Source: UBA5734 sp964528645 (GTDB taxonomy: Bacteria > Bacillota > Clostridia > Saccharofermentanales > UBA5734). From it: a stretch of 36,710 bases of DNA. The DNA is taken from assembly GCA_964528645.1 (NCBI GenBank), contig CAZGSR010000027.1, positions 1 through 36,710 on the forward strand. The letters run 5' to 3'. This document shows, one piece after another, positions 1 through 8,511 of the stretch (positions within the stretch are counted from its first letter, which is position 1; every line of letters starts with the position of its first letter). The notes beneath the pieces were generated by a model, which saw only the letters and a program-made list of their open reading frames with translations, did no database searches and was not told where the DNA came from. The translations under genes were made by a program, and so were the position numbers.

Positions 1-552
1 GTCTTTGAGGGCCGTATCATCGAGCAGCGGCACATCCCCGGACAAAATCCGGGCAATCTCGCCATCGATTTCGTCACGGCGGCGATGTAGCTCAGCGATC
101 CGGACCTGCGGATCGGTCTGGCTACCCTCATTCATCTGCCGCAGCAGGTCAAACAAGGTCAACAGGCGGGACTCGGTGCCGACAAAAGCGCGCTCAGTCA
201 GGCCAGAAAGCCAGGCCAGTGCTTTTTCGGTTGCAGGGGTCAGATCAAAATGAGGCTCGTCTGTCCCCTGGGGGTAAAATTTTCTCAGCCAGCCCTTCTC
301 GTTATCAGCCCAGTCATTCAAGTAGGACAAAGCTGAGCCAGGGAAAGCATCTGTGCCCTGCTGTTCGCGCAAGGCAAACAATTCATCCTCCAGGGCCTCA
401 ACCAGGTCCGCCTGAGCCAGATTCCGGACATTGGGGGCAATGAAAATCCGGTGCAGGAAGCTGGCGATCAGCGGCGCATGCTGGGCGCACAACAGGCGCC
501 AAGCTGGATGGTTCCGGCGCAATAAGTCGAGGGTAGCGTAGTCGAGGGCCAA
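1..552 (-). CDS. jetA: Wadjet component JetA (DUF3375), N-terminal part, cut by window edge
   Basis: The first 184 codons are present; the gene runs off the left edge. The translation matches what I know of the DUF3375 family: an N-terminal block with LDYATLDLLRRNHPAWRLL, then FIAPNVRNL, DELFALRE, GWLRKFYP and FVGTESRLLTLFDLLRQ. DUF3375 is JetA, the kleisin-like subunit of the JetABCD SMC complex that cleaves circular plasmid DNA. No ATG is available: an in-frame TGA lies 27 bases before a TTG at 552, and GAAAGG sits about 9 bases upstream of that TTG, so a TTG start is chosen; homologs also begin close to this point. jetB, jetC and jetD would lie to the left, outside the window, so intactness of the system cannot be judged. 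Family call is from memory of the motif pattern, not a search. Confidence 0.85.
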   Translation of the reverse strand, partial: MALDYATLDLLRRNHPAWRLLCAQHAPLIASFLHRIFIAPNVRNLAQADLVEALEDELFALREQQGTDAFPGSALSYLNDWADNEKGWLRKFYPQGTDEPHFDLTPATEKALAWLSGLTERAFVGTESRLLTLFDLLRQMNEGSQTDPQVRIAELHRRRDEIDGEIARILSGDVPLLDDTALKD

Positions 553-671
553 AGCGTTAAACCTTTCTGGCGGGGTTCATACTGCTGGGCGTCTGCTGCA
601 AGAAGCGGTTGGCGCCTCATTACCTGAGCCAGATTCCAGTTTAACGGGTTTTGCTGCTCCAAATCAATCCG

Positions 672-700
672 GTTATCTAATCCAGAACGTTTACCGTCAA
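672..700 (-). promoter_or_regulatory. Putative sigma-70 promoter for jetA
   Basis: On the minus strand TTGACG (700-695) and GATAAC (677-672) are 17 bases apart. The leader to the TTG start would be about 115 bases. It overlaps the opposite-facing pel promoter. Confidence 0.5.
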
Positions 701-719
701 GGCAGAATTATGTTACAAT
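690..719 (+). promoter_or_regulatory. Putative sigma-70 promoter for the pel operon
   Basis: TTTACC (690-695) and TACAAT (714-719) are separated by 18 bases, about 90 bases before pelD. The two promoters face away from each other and share sequence, so one polymerase or regulator could exclude the other. Confidence 0.5.
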
Positions 720-809
720 CCTGTCAAGTTCAAACCCCCTGTTTATTTGAATATTCTCTGGTCCGTCTGACACCTCTGATGAATCTGACAATGGATGGAG
801 GCCTGTAAT

Positions 810-2987
810 ATGAAAGTGCTCCTGATCGGCTCGAGTGACCCTTTTGCCAGGGAATGGATCAACCGTCTTGGTAAGGAAGGGCATACTGTCGGACTGGTGG
901 CAACTACTGATTTCCTGCCCCAGGCAAGACCAACTTTGTCGTATCACTGGTTTGGCTTTGCTGCTGATTCACCAGGCCTCGACAAAGCCTGGGCCAGTTT
1001 CAAACCAGACCAGGTCGTTTTTGCCGGCCGGTTATTGGGCGATGCGCACTGGGACATGGAGCAGGCAAACACATATCTGGGCGAATTGATCAACTGCCTT
1101 CATCTGGCTGAAAAACACAAAGCCGGATTTTTTGTCTGCCTGTCCTCGACAGAGGTCTATCCGCCACAAAATCCAGAGGCCCTGCCATTGGCTGGATGCA
1201 AAGAGTCTGATGTCCTGCAGCCTGAGTCGGTCAAGGGCTTGCTCTGCATGCAGGGCGAAAACCTGGCGCGTGAATTTTGTCGGATTCGCAAGCTGGAACT
1301 GAGCATCGTGCGCTATGCCGATCTGGGCGGCTATGGTCTCGCTGCACAGAAAAACGATGTCATCTCATCGATTGCACACCAGCTGAACCTCCTGCCTGAG
1401 GTGACTGTCAACACCCGGCAAACCTATCATCTGCTGTCCCTGGGTGATGCCGTCGACGCCCTGGTCCGGGTGCTCAACAGCGGTCGACCTGGCATTTACA
1501 ATGTGTCCAGCCAGCGGACGACTCCTGCCATCGAACTGTATGCCACAATCAAGGCAATCCTGGGCAGCTCCACGGTCCTGGTGCGCGAAAGCGGCAGTCC
1601 ATCCAACTATGCCGCGGATTCCACAGCCATCAAGCGCGAATTGGAATGGGTGGAGCTGCGACCTTTTGAAGAACAACTGGCAGATTGGGTGCAGGCCGAT
1701 CTTAAGCCGGAGCCGTTGAAACGTTCACGCACCGTGCGATTCCGGGCCAATTCCCTCCCAGGCCAGATCATCCAGACTGGACTTTTCTTTGTCGTGATGG
1801 CTTGGCTCAGTCATCTGGTTTCCAATCATGACATCCTGCGCCAGATCGACCTGATGACTGTTTTTGTCCTGACAACCAGCCTGTTCTTCGGCATCCCTCA
1901 GGGTGTCCTCGCCGTTTTGCTGGCCTTTGGCTATGATGTGGTGACAGCAGCTGTAAACCCGGCTGAAATCCTCCCGGTCATTCTCAAGCCGGACACCTTC
2001 CTGCGCCTGGCCTACCTGATTTTTGCCGGTGTGGTGGTTGGTTACGCGGTCGACCAGTACAAGAAAGCAACTGGCCTGGCCGAGGCAGATAGAGATTACC
2101 TGCACAATGAATTTTCCGAATTGAAACGGATCAACGACAGCAATGTCATGATCAAGCACCAGTACGAGAAGCGGTTGGTCAGCTACCGCAACAGCTTGCC
2201 CCGACTGTACGATATCACCCGCCAGCTCGACACACTCGATCCGAGGGTGATCTATTCTTCGCTGGTCACGGTGATCCAGGATGTGATGGAAGTCCCTTCC
2301 GTAGCCGTTTATACAGTCGATCAGCGCAGTGGCTACACCCGTCTGGTCGGAGCATCAGGCGAACACGCCCTGTTCCAGGGCAAATCATTCAAACTGAATG
2401 ATTTCCCAGCCCTGGCGGAAAAACTCGGCCAGAATGAGATCTTCATCGGCGACCAGTGGTCAGACAACCGTCCGGCGCTGGCAGGGGCGATCCACTACCA
2501 GGGACAGATCCTGGCGCTGATCATCATCCGTGAACTGCCCTTTGAAATGATGTCGCTCTATCAGGTCAATTTGCTGCGGACCTTGATCGCCCTGATCAGC
2601 GCTTCGTTCATCAAGGCCTTCCAGTATGAAGAAAAGACCCGGGGCGAACGCTTCCTGGGAGATTCTGAAATCTTTATTGCCGCTGAATTTGCCAAATGCC
2701 TGCGATTGGCCCAGGATGACAAAAACAAGCAGCAGTCGGACTACTCCGTCCTGCAGTTGCATGGTCCGTCACTTCCGGTCGATCTATACCACCAGGTGGC
2801 CCAACATTTCCGGTCCACCGACCTGTTTGGCGTTGATTCCATGGATCGCCTGCATGTCCTGCTCAAAAATACCGGCGGGACCGATCTGCCTGCGGTCTGT
2901 AACCGGTTGGCGTCAAAAGAGGTCGCGTTCGAAGTCTGTCCAGTCGATCCGGACCATCCAGACAGCTTGCTGGGACTGGACCGGTGA
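810..2987 (+). CDS. pelD: PelD, c-di-GMP receptor of Pel export, with N-terminal SDR-like domain
   Basis: 725 residues. An ATG at 795 is possible, but GGAGG at 797-801 is placed 8 bases before the ATG at 810, so 810 is chosen. Domains: SDR/epimerase-like Rossmann fold (about 1-300), four membrane helices (about 318-425), a short coiled stretch, GAF domain (about 460-615), and a degenerate GGDEF domain to the end. In the last domain RSTD (R668-D671) is followed after five residues by SMDRL where GGDEF would be; this is the RxxD-x5-GGDEF spacing of the c-di-GMP inhibitory site, so c-di-GMP binding is retained and cyclase activity lost, as known for PelD. The SDR part lacks a normal GxxGxxG (GSSDPFA instead) and I see no YxxxK, so it is probably not a working oxidoreductase. 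An SDR-fused PelD is typical of Gram-positive pel operons. Confidence 0.88.
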   Translation: MKVLLIGSSDPFAREWINRLGKEGHTVGLVATTDFLPQARPTLSYHWFGFAADSPGLDKAWASFKPDQVVFAGRLLGDAHWDMEQANTYLGELINCLHLAEKHKAGFFVCLSSTEVYPPQNPEALPLAGCKESDVLQPESVKGLLCMQGENLAREFCRIRKLELSIVRYADLGGYGLAAQKNDVISSIAHQLNLLPEVTVNTRQTYHLLSLGDAVDALVRVLNSGRPGIYNVSSQRTTPAIELYATIKAILGSSTVLVRESGSPSNYAADSTAIKRELEWVELRPFEEQLADWVQADLKPEPLKRSRTVRFRANSLPGQIIQTGLFFVVMAWLSHLVSNHDILRQIDLMTVFVLTTSLFFGIPQGVLAVLLAFGYDVVTAAVNPAEILPVILKPDTFLRLAYLIFAGVVVGYAVDQYKKATGLAEADRDYLHNEFSELKRINDSNVMIKHQYEKRLVSYRNSLPRLYDITRQLDTLDPRVIYSSLVTVIQDVMEVPSVAVYTVDQRSGYTRLVGASGEHALFQGKSFKLNDFPALAEKLGQNEIFIGDQWSDNRPALAGAIHYQGQILALIIIRELPFEMMSLYQVNLLRTLIALISASFIKAFQYEEKTRGERFLGDSEIFIAAEFAKCLRLAQDDKNKQQSDYSVLQLHGPSLPVDLYHQVAQHFRSTDLFGVDSMDRLHVLLKNTGGTDLPAVCNRLASKEVAFEVCPVDPDHPDSLLGLDR

Positions 2988-3880
2988 CAGCCATGAACAG
3001 CGTCCAGATCTTTCTGCTGGTGAATACTGGTACCGCCGGACTCTATTTCCTGATAAACCGCCATCGTCCCCAGCGCCTGCTGGCTGTGTTATTCCTGATC
3101 TTGCCCGGACTGGGTTTTGCCTTCTATTTCATCCCCGCTTTCTTGTTTCGCATCACACAACATCACAACCTCTACGACGAATCCAATGTTCGTCTCAATC
3201 TGGTGCAGGAAGACTTTGCCCATGACCCAGATGTAGCTGAAGAAATCAACGAGGTATCTTTCCATGAAGCAGCCACAGTGGCGAGCAGCCAGGAGAAACG
3301 GTTGCTACTGATGGGGATCTTGCGCCATGACCTCATGCAAAGTCCGGACCTGCTCCAGTCAGCACTGGATGACAATGATACGGAAACTGCCCACTATGCC
3401 GCCTCGGCTTCCCTGGAAATCAACCGCCGGCTGAAAAATGAAGTCCAGGCACTGGAGGCCAGGCATTATGCCGAACCAGCCAACTATGAAAATCTGCGCA
3501 GTTTGCTGGATAGAGTGGCCAGACTGCTGGAATTCTCCCTGCTGACCGGGCGCGAAACTTACTTTTATCGCAGCAAACAACAGGATTTGTACCACAAGCT
3601 CGAGCTGCTGGGGCCTGACTTCGTCACAGAGACCGATTGGATCAGCTGGTCCGAGGCTTTGCTGGCCATCCAGCAGCCGCACGAAGCGCTGGCCAAAGCC
3701 GTGGCAGCCAATACACGTTTTCCCAGCGAGGCAACCTGGCTCCAACGCCTCAAGATCCTCTACCTGCTGCGTGACCGGGACGCCTTTGAAGGGGCGTTGG
3801 ATGAATTTCTGCAGACCAGGCTCGTCATGTCCGAAAAAGGACTCAACTTGATCCGGTTCTGGAAGGAGCGCAGCCTTTGA
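2984..3880 (+). CDS. pelE: PelE, membrane-anchored TPR-like scaffold of Pel synthase
   Basis: 298 residues from a GTG that overlaps the pelD stop (GTGA); an ATG at 2993 is an alternative start. Two N-terminal hydrophobic helices (about 5-24 and 28-52) are followed by a soluble helical region with TPR-like repeats. The segment EVSFHEAATVASSQEKRLLL...LDDNDTETAHYAASASLEI resembles the conserved part of PelE just after the membrane segment. PelE binds PelD and helps assemble the PelDEFG inner-membrane synthase. Position between pelD and the deacetylase matches the Gram-positive pel gene order. The call rests on context plus this conserved block. Confidence 0.8.
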   Translation: MTAMNSVQIFLLVNTGTAGLYFLINRHRPQRLLAVLFLILPGLGFAFYFIPAFLFRITQHHNLYDESNVRLNLVQEDFAHDPDVAEEINEVSFHEAATVASSQEKRLLLMGILRHDLMQSPDLLQSALDDNDTETAHYAASASLEINRRLKNEVQALEARHYAEPANYENLRSLLDRVARLLEFSLLTGRETYFYRSKQQDLYHKLELLGPDFVTETDWISWSEALLAIQQPHEALAKAVAANTRFPSEATWLQRLKILYLLRDRDAFEGALDEFLQTRLVMSEKGLNLIRFWKERSL

Positions 3881-5616
3881 TGAGCTTGTCATCACGACGT
3901 CTGGTCATCCTGCTGATGCTGCTCCTGTTGTCCGGGCTGCTGTTTTTTGCGTACAACCTGGATAACCAGTTTCTCAGCAGTGCTGACACCAATCCCTGGG
4001 CCACGGTGACTGGCCAGCCCTTGCTCGATGCCACAGCACCGGATGGAAAACCGGACCAGAGATATGTGGTGGCAGGGGTACCGGCAAATCCACAGGAAAT
4101 TGCGATTCGGAAACAGACACTGGCGGTCCTCGACCTCCTGGGCCTTAGCTACCGGACGCGCGATCAGCTGCAAGCCAATGACCTTCTGCTGGGCGAGACC
4201 TTGATTGTTGTCGTGAGTGACCTGTCGCAGGTCTATGATCCCGTTGACCTGGCCGATTTTGTCCGCAACGGAGGCAGCCTGATCCTCGCTGCCGGGATTG
4301 CGCCGGACTATACCCAGACCTATCTCGATCCGTTGCTGGGGATCCGGGAACGAGGTGAATTTTCACCCGTCGATGCCTTGCGCTTTCGCGAAGGCACGTT
4401 GCCCTATCCGGAAACAGACGTGACTGGCCTTGATCCTTTCATGACCTTAAATCTGCGCGTACAGGCGCCTGCACAAGTTCTGATCGAAACGCCGGACGGT
4501 TTGCCGCTGGTCTGGGTCCATCCCTACGAGTCCGGCCGTGTGGGTGTCATGAGCGGACCTTTGCTGGAAAATCCAGTCACAGCTGGTTTTCTGGTGCCAC
4601 TCCTGGGTGAAGTGGCCGGCCAGCTGATCTATCCGGTCGTCAATGCCGAAGTGGTGGCCCTCGATGCTGCACCACCCTTGTTTGACAGCAATGACCGGCT
4701 TTCTTTCCAATACTACGGCCGCAGTGCCGAATCCTTTGTCCGGGACCAGCTCTGGAATATTTTCGAACAGAAAGCCACCCTGCTGGACCTGACCTATACG
4801 ACGAGTTTCATCGGCATCGATGCCAATCCGTTCAAGATCAGCCAAGTCAACCTGCAGACCTTCTCCTTTGTCAATAAACAAGTTCTCAAGCTCGATGGCG
4901 AAATCATGCTGGCCGGCGATCATAACGGGATTGGTGAACTGACGGCAGAACGTGTCGCCGATATGGCTGTCTTTTTCCGGGATTCCCTGCCTAACTATGT
5001 TCTGCGTAGCTATTACCCTCTGTATGGAACGATCCAGCCCCAACATCTGGCAACAATCCGGCAAGCCTTTCCGGAAATATCCATCCTGCGTTATCCGCTC
5101 GATTTTTTTGCCAGTCCAGACAGGCAATCTGACCTGGACGAACTGGCCCGGGATGAGTCGATCACCCTCTTCCCCACCATCACCCATGGCTTCAAAATCG
5201 ACCGGGACCAATACCTGACGTATCTGTCCCAACTGACCACCCGAGGTCTGGTCTCACACAGCTTTGATGTCAATTATCTATTCACCGTGCCGGAAAAGGA
5301 CAGCAACTGGAATGAGCTGGACGAGTTCTATGATGAGCTCTGTGAGCAGTACTTTGCCCCGGTGCGCTGGCTCTCCGATCTGACGATTTCACCAGCTGCC
5401 AGTCAGCTGGAGGCGACTCGGCAGCTCTCCTACTCGACCCGGACCAAGGGTAACCAGATGACCGTCACCTGCCAGCAGTTCTCACCAGGCCAGGCTTTTT
5501 TCTTCCGCAGTGAGACACCCATCGTACGGGCGACCGGTGCGACGGTCCAGTCCATCAACCAAACCTACAACCTGGTGATCGCTGATGCCCCTCAATTCAC
5601 CCTGGAATTTTCATGA
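3880..5616 (+). CDS. pelA: PelA-type deacetylase domain protein (DUF2194-like), membrane anchored
   Basis: 578 residues from the ATG at 3880, which overlaps the pelE stop (TGATG) and has GGAAGGAG 11 bases upstream; a TTG at 3877 is possible. An N-terminal helix (about 6-26) is a signal anchor, so the protein acts outside the membrane. The rest resembles the deacetylase half of PelA without the glycoside hydrolase half, as in Gram-positive pel loci, where it would partly de-N-acetylate Pel (a GalNAc polymer). Candidate active-site positions: D262 in LDAAPP, where the family usually has two adjacent acidic residues, H348 in AGDHNG, H436 in ITHGF and H460-D463 in SHSFD. The second acidic residue after D262 appears to be missing, so activity is uncertain. 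Confidence 0.75.
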   Translation: MSLSSRRLVILLMLLLLSGLLFFAYNLDNQFLSSADTNPWATVTGQPLLDATAPDGKPDQRYVVAGVPANPQEIAIRKQTLAVLDLLGLSYRTRDQLQANDLLLGETLIVVVSDLSQVYDPVDLADFVRNGGSLILAAGIAPDYTQTYLDPLLGIRERGEFSPVDALRFREGTLPYPETDVTGLDPFMTLNLRVQAPAQVLIETPDGLPLVWVHPYESGRVGVMSGPLLENPVTAGFLVPLLGEVAGQLIYPVVNAEVVALDAAPPLFDSNDRLSFQYYGRSAESFVRDQLWNIFEQKATLLDLTYTTSFIGIDANPFKISQVNLQTFSFVNKQVLKLDGEIMLAGDHNGIGELTAERVADMAVFFRDSLPNYVLRSYYPLYGTIQPQHLATIRQAFPEISILRYPLDFFASPDRQSDLDELARDESITLFPTITHGFKIDRDQYLTYLSQLTTRGLVSHSFDVNYLFTVPEKDSNWNELDEFYDELCEQYFAPVRWLSDLTISPAASQLEATRQLSYSTRTKGNQMTVTCQQFSPGQAFFFRSETPIVRATGATVQSINQTYNLVIADAPQFTLEFS

Positions 5617-5633
5617 TACCGGAGGAACTGCTG

Positions 5634-7088
5634 ATGGAAAGCCACGCAACTCGAAAACGGATCTGCCTGATCTGCGAAGGGAGCTACCCCTACATCGCTG
5701 GCGGTGTCTCCACCTGGATCCAGATGCTGGTCGAACAATTTCCGGAGCATGATTTCATCATCTGGAGCATTGCCACCAACCGGCGAGAGATGGGCCAGTA
5801 CCAGTACACGCTGCCGTCCAATCTGATCGACATCCGGACCGTCTATCTGGAAGATCACCCGTTCCAGCCTGGCCCGGGAAAAGCAAAACTCACTCCAGAC
5901 GAGCAGCAAGCGCTGGAAGCGCTGATCCTGGATAATACAGCCGGCATCGCCTGGCAGTCCATTCTGGACCTGATCCAACGCCATCGCCAGCATCTGGTCG
6001 ACGTGCTCATGGGTGAAGCTTTTTTCAAGCTGGCCGTCAAGTTGTACCAGAAGGATTACAGCCGTACAGTCTTCAATGACTATCTCTGGAATCTGCGTTC
6101 GATGTATTTCCCCCTGATGAAGGTCCTGGCGGATGATATTCCAGCAGCTGATCTCTACCATGCGGTATCGACAGGCTATGCCGGCCTGATCGGCAGTGTC
6201 GCTGCCCACGTCACTGGCCGTCCCCTGCTGATCACTGAGCACGGCATCTACACCCGGGAACGTGAAGAAGAAATCATCAAGGCCGAGTGGGTGATTGGCG
6301 ATTTCAAAAAACTCTGGATCCATTTTTTCTACAAACTGGCCCGCATTGCCTATCTGAAGGCGGATCGTGTGATTGCCCTGTTTGAACATAATCGCACTCT
6401 GCAGATTGAGCTCGGCTGTCCTCCCGACAAAACGCAGGTAATCCCCAACGGTGTCGATTGGGCAGTGTTTTCTACGCTGCCCGAACCGGCGCGCAACCGG
6501 AATATCATCCGGGCAGGAGCCGTTGTCCGTGTCGTACCGATCAAGGATATCAAGACCATGCTGCTGGCCTTTGACCATGCGCAAAAGCAAGTCCCCCAAC
6601 TGGAACTGGTGATTTGCGGTCCTCTTGATGAAGATCCCGACTATACCCGAGAGTGCCAGCAACTGCTGGCTGAACTGGGGACAAAACAGGTATCGTTTGC
6701 CGGCCGGATCCAAGTCCGCGACCATATCGCCGGATTTGACCTGATGCTTCTGACCAGCATCAGCGAAGGCCAGCCGCTGGCAGTCATGGAGGGGATGGCA
6801 GCCGGCATTGCCCAGATTGCCACCCATGTCGGGGCTTGCCGGGAGCTGCTCCAGGGCACGGGCAGCGATGACCTGGGGGCGGCCGGTCTGGTCGTGCCTG
6901 TCATGGATGTGGAACACATTGCCCAGGCAATTGTCGATCTGGCCCATCATCCAGACCGCCGCAGGCAGATGGGACAGGCCGGTCAAAAACGCATCCAGCG
7001 CTTGTACCGGAAACAGGATTTCCTCCGGCAATACGAAGCACTTTACAGGAATTGGCTGGCTACAACTCCACTCAGCCAGGGGGACTGA
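5634..7088 (+). CDS. pelF: PelF, GT4 glycosyltransferase that polymerises Pel
   Basis: 484 residues. The frame is open from an ATG at 5613 that overlaps the previous stop, but GGAGG at 5621-5625 is 8 bases before the ATG at 5634, which is the better start. The N-terminus GSYPYIAGGVSTWIQ is the PelF signature; GT-B fold with a nucleotide-sugar domain in the second half. The retaining-GT4 E-x7-E pair is E378 and E386 in SEGQPLAVMEG. PelF is the cytosolic polymerase using UDP-GalNAc/UDP-GlcNAc and works with PelD, PelE and PelG. The lack of a signal peptide fits this. Confidence 0.93.
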   Translation: MESHATRKRICLICEGSYPYIAGGVSTWIQMLVEQFPEHDFIIWSIATNRREMGQYQYTLPSNLIDIRTVYLEDHPFQPGPGKAKLTPDEQQALEALILDNTAGIAWQSILDLIQRHRQHLVDVLMGEAFFKLAVKLYQKDYSRTVFNDYLWNLRSMYFPLMKVLADDIPAADLYHAVSTGYAGLIGSVAAHVTGRPLLITEHGIYTREREEEIIKAEWVIGDFKKLWIHFFYKLARIAYLKADRVIALFEHNRTLQIELGCPPDKTQVIPNGVDWAVFSTLPEPARNRNIIRAGAVVRVVPIKDIKTMLLAFDHAQKQVPQLELVICGPLDEDPDYTRECQQLLAELGTKQVSFAGRIQVRDHIAGFDLMLLTSISEGQPLAVMEGMAAGIAQIATHVGACRELLQGTGSDDLGAAGLVVPVMDVEHIAQAIVDLAHHPDRRRQMGQAGQKRIQRLYRKQDFLRQYEALYRNWLATTPLSQGD

Positions 7089-7089
7089 C

Positions 7090-8478
7090 ATGGCAGGCAT
7101 TGGTTTCAAACTCCGCAAAATCTTTACCGAAAATTCGATGACCGCGAAATTGAAGGGCGTCCTTTTTGCCACCTTCACGACGATTGGACCGACTTTGACT
7201 TTCATCGGCATGTTGCTGCTGATCAATGCCGGCCTCAACCACTATGGGGCCAGCGAGGTGGATCGCCTGTTTTTCTCGGCTTCGCTGTTCTACCTGTTTT
7301 TGATCAATCTGCTGATTTCTGGTGCCACCGGAACGGTCCTGTCGCGGTTCATCGCTGACCAGATCAACGATGGCACGGTGGAAAACGTACCGGCGGCCTT
7401 GATTGGTTCGCTGGTCCTGGTGAGTTCACTGGCTGCCCTGGCCGGCGGAGCGGTCACATGGCTGCTGTGGCGCCAGACCGCTGTCGCTGCCAGTTTCCTG
7501 TTGGCATATTACGCTCTCTACCTGGTGATTGCCATCACCTATGTGGTGATGAATTTCATTTCTGCAATCAAGGAATATGGGCGGATCAGCCTGGCCTATC
7601 TGGTCAGCATCTTGCTGGGATTGGCTGCATTCTTTGGCTTCCACCTGGTCCTGGGGCAGGATTTGCTGCTTTCAGTCCTGCTCGGTATGCTCCTGGCTTT
7701 TTCCCTGATCGACATCAGCCTGATCTATCTGGTCCTGACCTTTTTCAAAGGCTCCGCCCAGACGTATTTCCTCTTTCTCGGACATTTCCGGCGCAACCTG
7801 ATGCTGTTCTGGGGTGGTTTTCTCTATATGCTGACCCTTTACATTCCCACCCTTTTCTACTGGTTCTTCTCGGATCTTTCGACCCCCGTCGCCATCTTCC
7901 GGGTCGCCCCTGCCTATGACATGGCGATGTTCCTGGCCATCCTGGCCAATGTCTCCTCGACCGTTATCTTTGTCGTCAAAGTCGAAACGAATTTTTTCGA
8001 GAAATACCAGCGTTATGTCTCCAGCCTGGTCCATGGCACCTACCGCATGATTGAAAAAAACCGGATCCAGATGGTCCGGACAATCACCCTCGAGCTCTTC
8101 TATATTTATGAGGTCCAGCTGATCATCACCTTGTTGCTCACCTCGCTTGGCATTATTTTCCTGCCGATGATCGGTTATGGCGGACTGGTGCTCAATTATT
8201 TCCCCATTCTTGGCATCAGCCTCTACACCACCAGCCTGATGTACTTTACCACCGTTTTCCTCTATTATTTTGATGATCAGGCTGGCAGCCTGATGACCAT
8301 GCTGGTTTTCTTTGTCGTGACGCTCGCCACAACGCTGTTCGTCCTGCGACTCGGTATTTCCTATTATCCGTTGCCGCTTCTGGCTGGAGGCATGGCCAGC
8401 TGGATCTATGCCTTCCTGCGGTTGCGCGACTATCTGGGCAACATCAATGCCCAGCTGTTTTGCCGCACCGGCACCTGA
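7090..8478 (+). CDS. pelG: PelG, polytopic membrane subunit of Pel export
   Basis: 462 residues from the ATG one base after the pelF stop, with AGGGGG 6 bases upstream. The same frame is open far upstream inside pelF, but that part is out-of-frame pelF sequence. MAGIGFKLRKIF followed by about twelve hydrophobic helices is characteristic of PelG, a MOP-superfamily (flippase-like) protein that moves the growing polymer across the membrane. Length is close to the usual 455-460 residues. Confidence 0.93.
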   Translation: MAGIGFKLRKIFTENSMTAKLKGVLFATFTTIGPTLTFIGMLLLINAGLNHYGASEVDRLFFSASLFYLFLINLLISGATGTVLSRFIADQINDGTVENVPAALIGSLVLVSSLAALAGGAVTWLLWRQTAVAASFLLAYYALYLVIAITYVVMNFISAIKEYGRISLAYLVSILLGLAAFFGFHLVLGQDLLLSVLLGMLLAFSLIDISLIYLVLTFFKGSAQTYFLFLGHFRRNLMLFWGGFLYMLTLYIPTLFYWFFSDLSTPVAIFRVAPAYDMAMFLAILANVSSTVIFVVKVETNFFEKYQRYVSSLVHGTYRMIEKNRIQMVRTITLELFYIYEVQLIITLLLTSLGIIFLPMIGYGGLVLNYFPILGISLYTTSLMYFTTVFLYYFDDQAGSLMTMLVFFVVTLATTLFVLRLGISYYPLPLLAGGMASWIYAFLRLRDYLGNINAQLFCRTGT

Positions 8479-8511
8479 GCCCTGCAAAACTTTGAATCGA
8501 CGAGGTCATCT

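Noticed and set aside
5592..7238. 548-codon minus-strand frame
   Set aside because: It is the shadow of pelF, which has clear GT4 motifs on the + strand.
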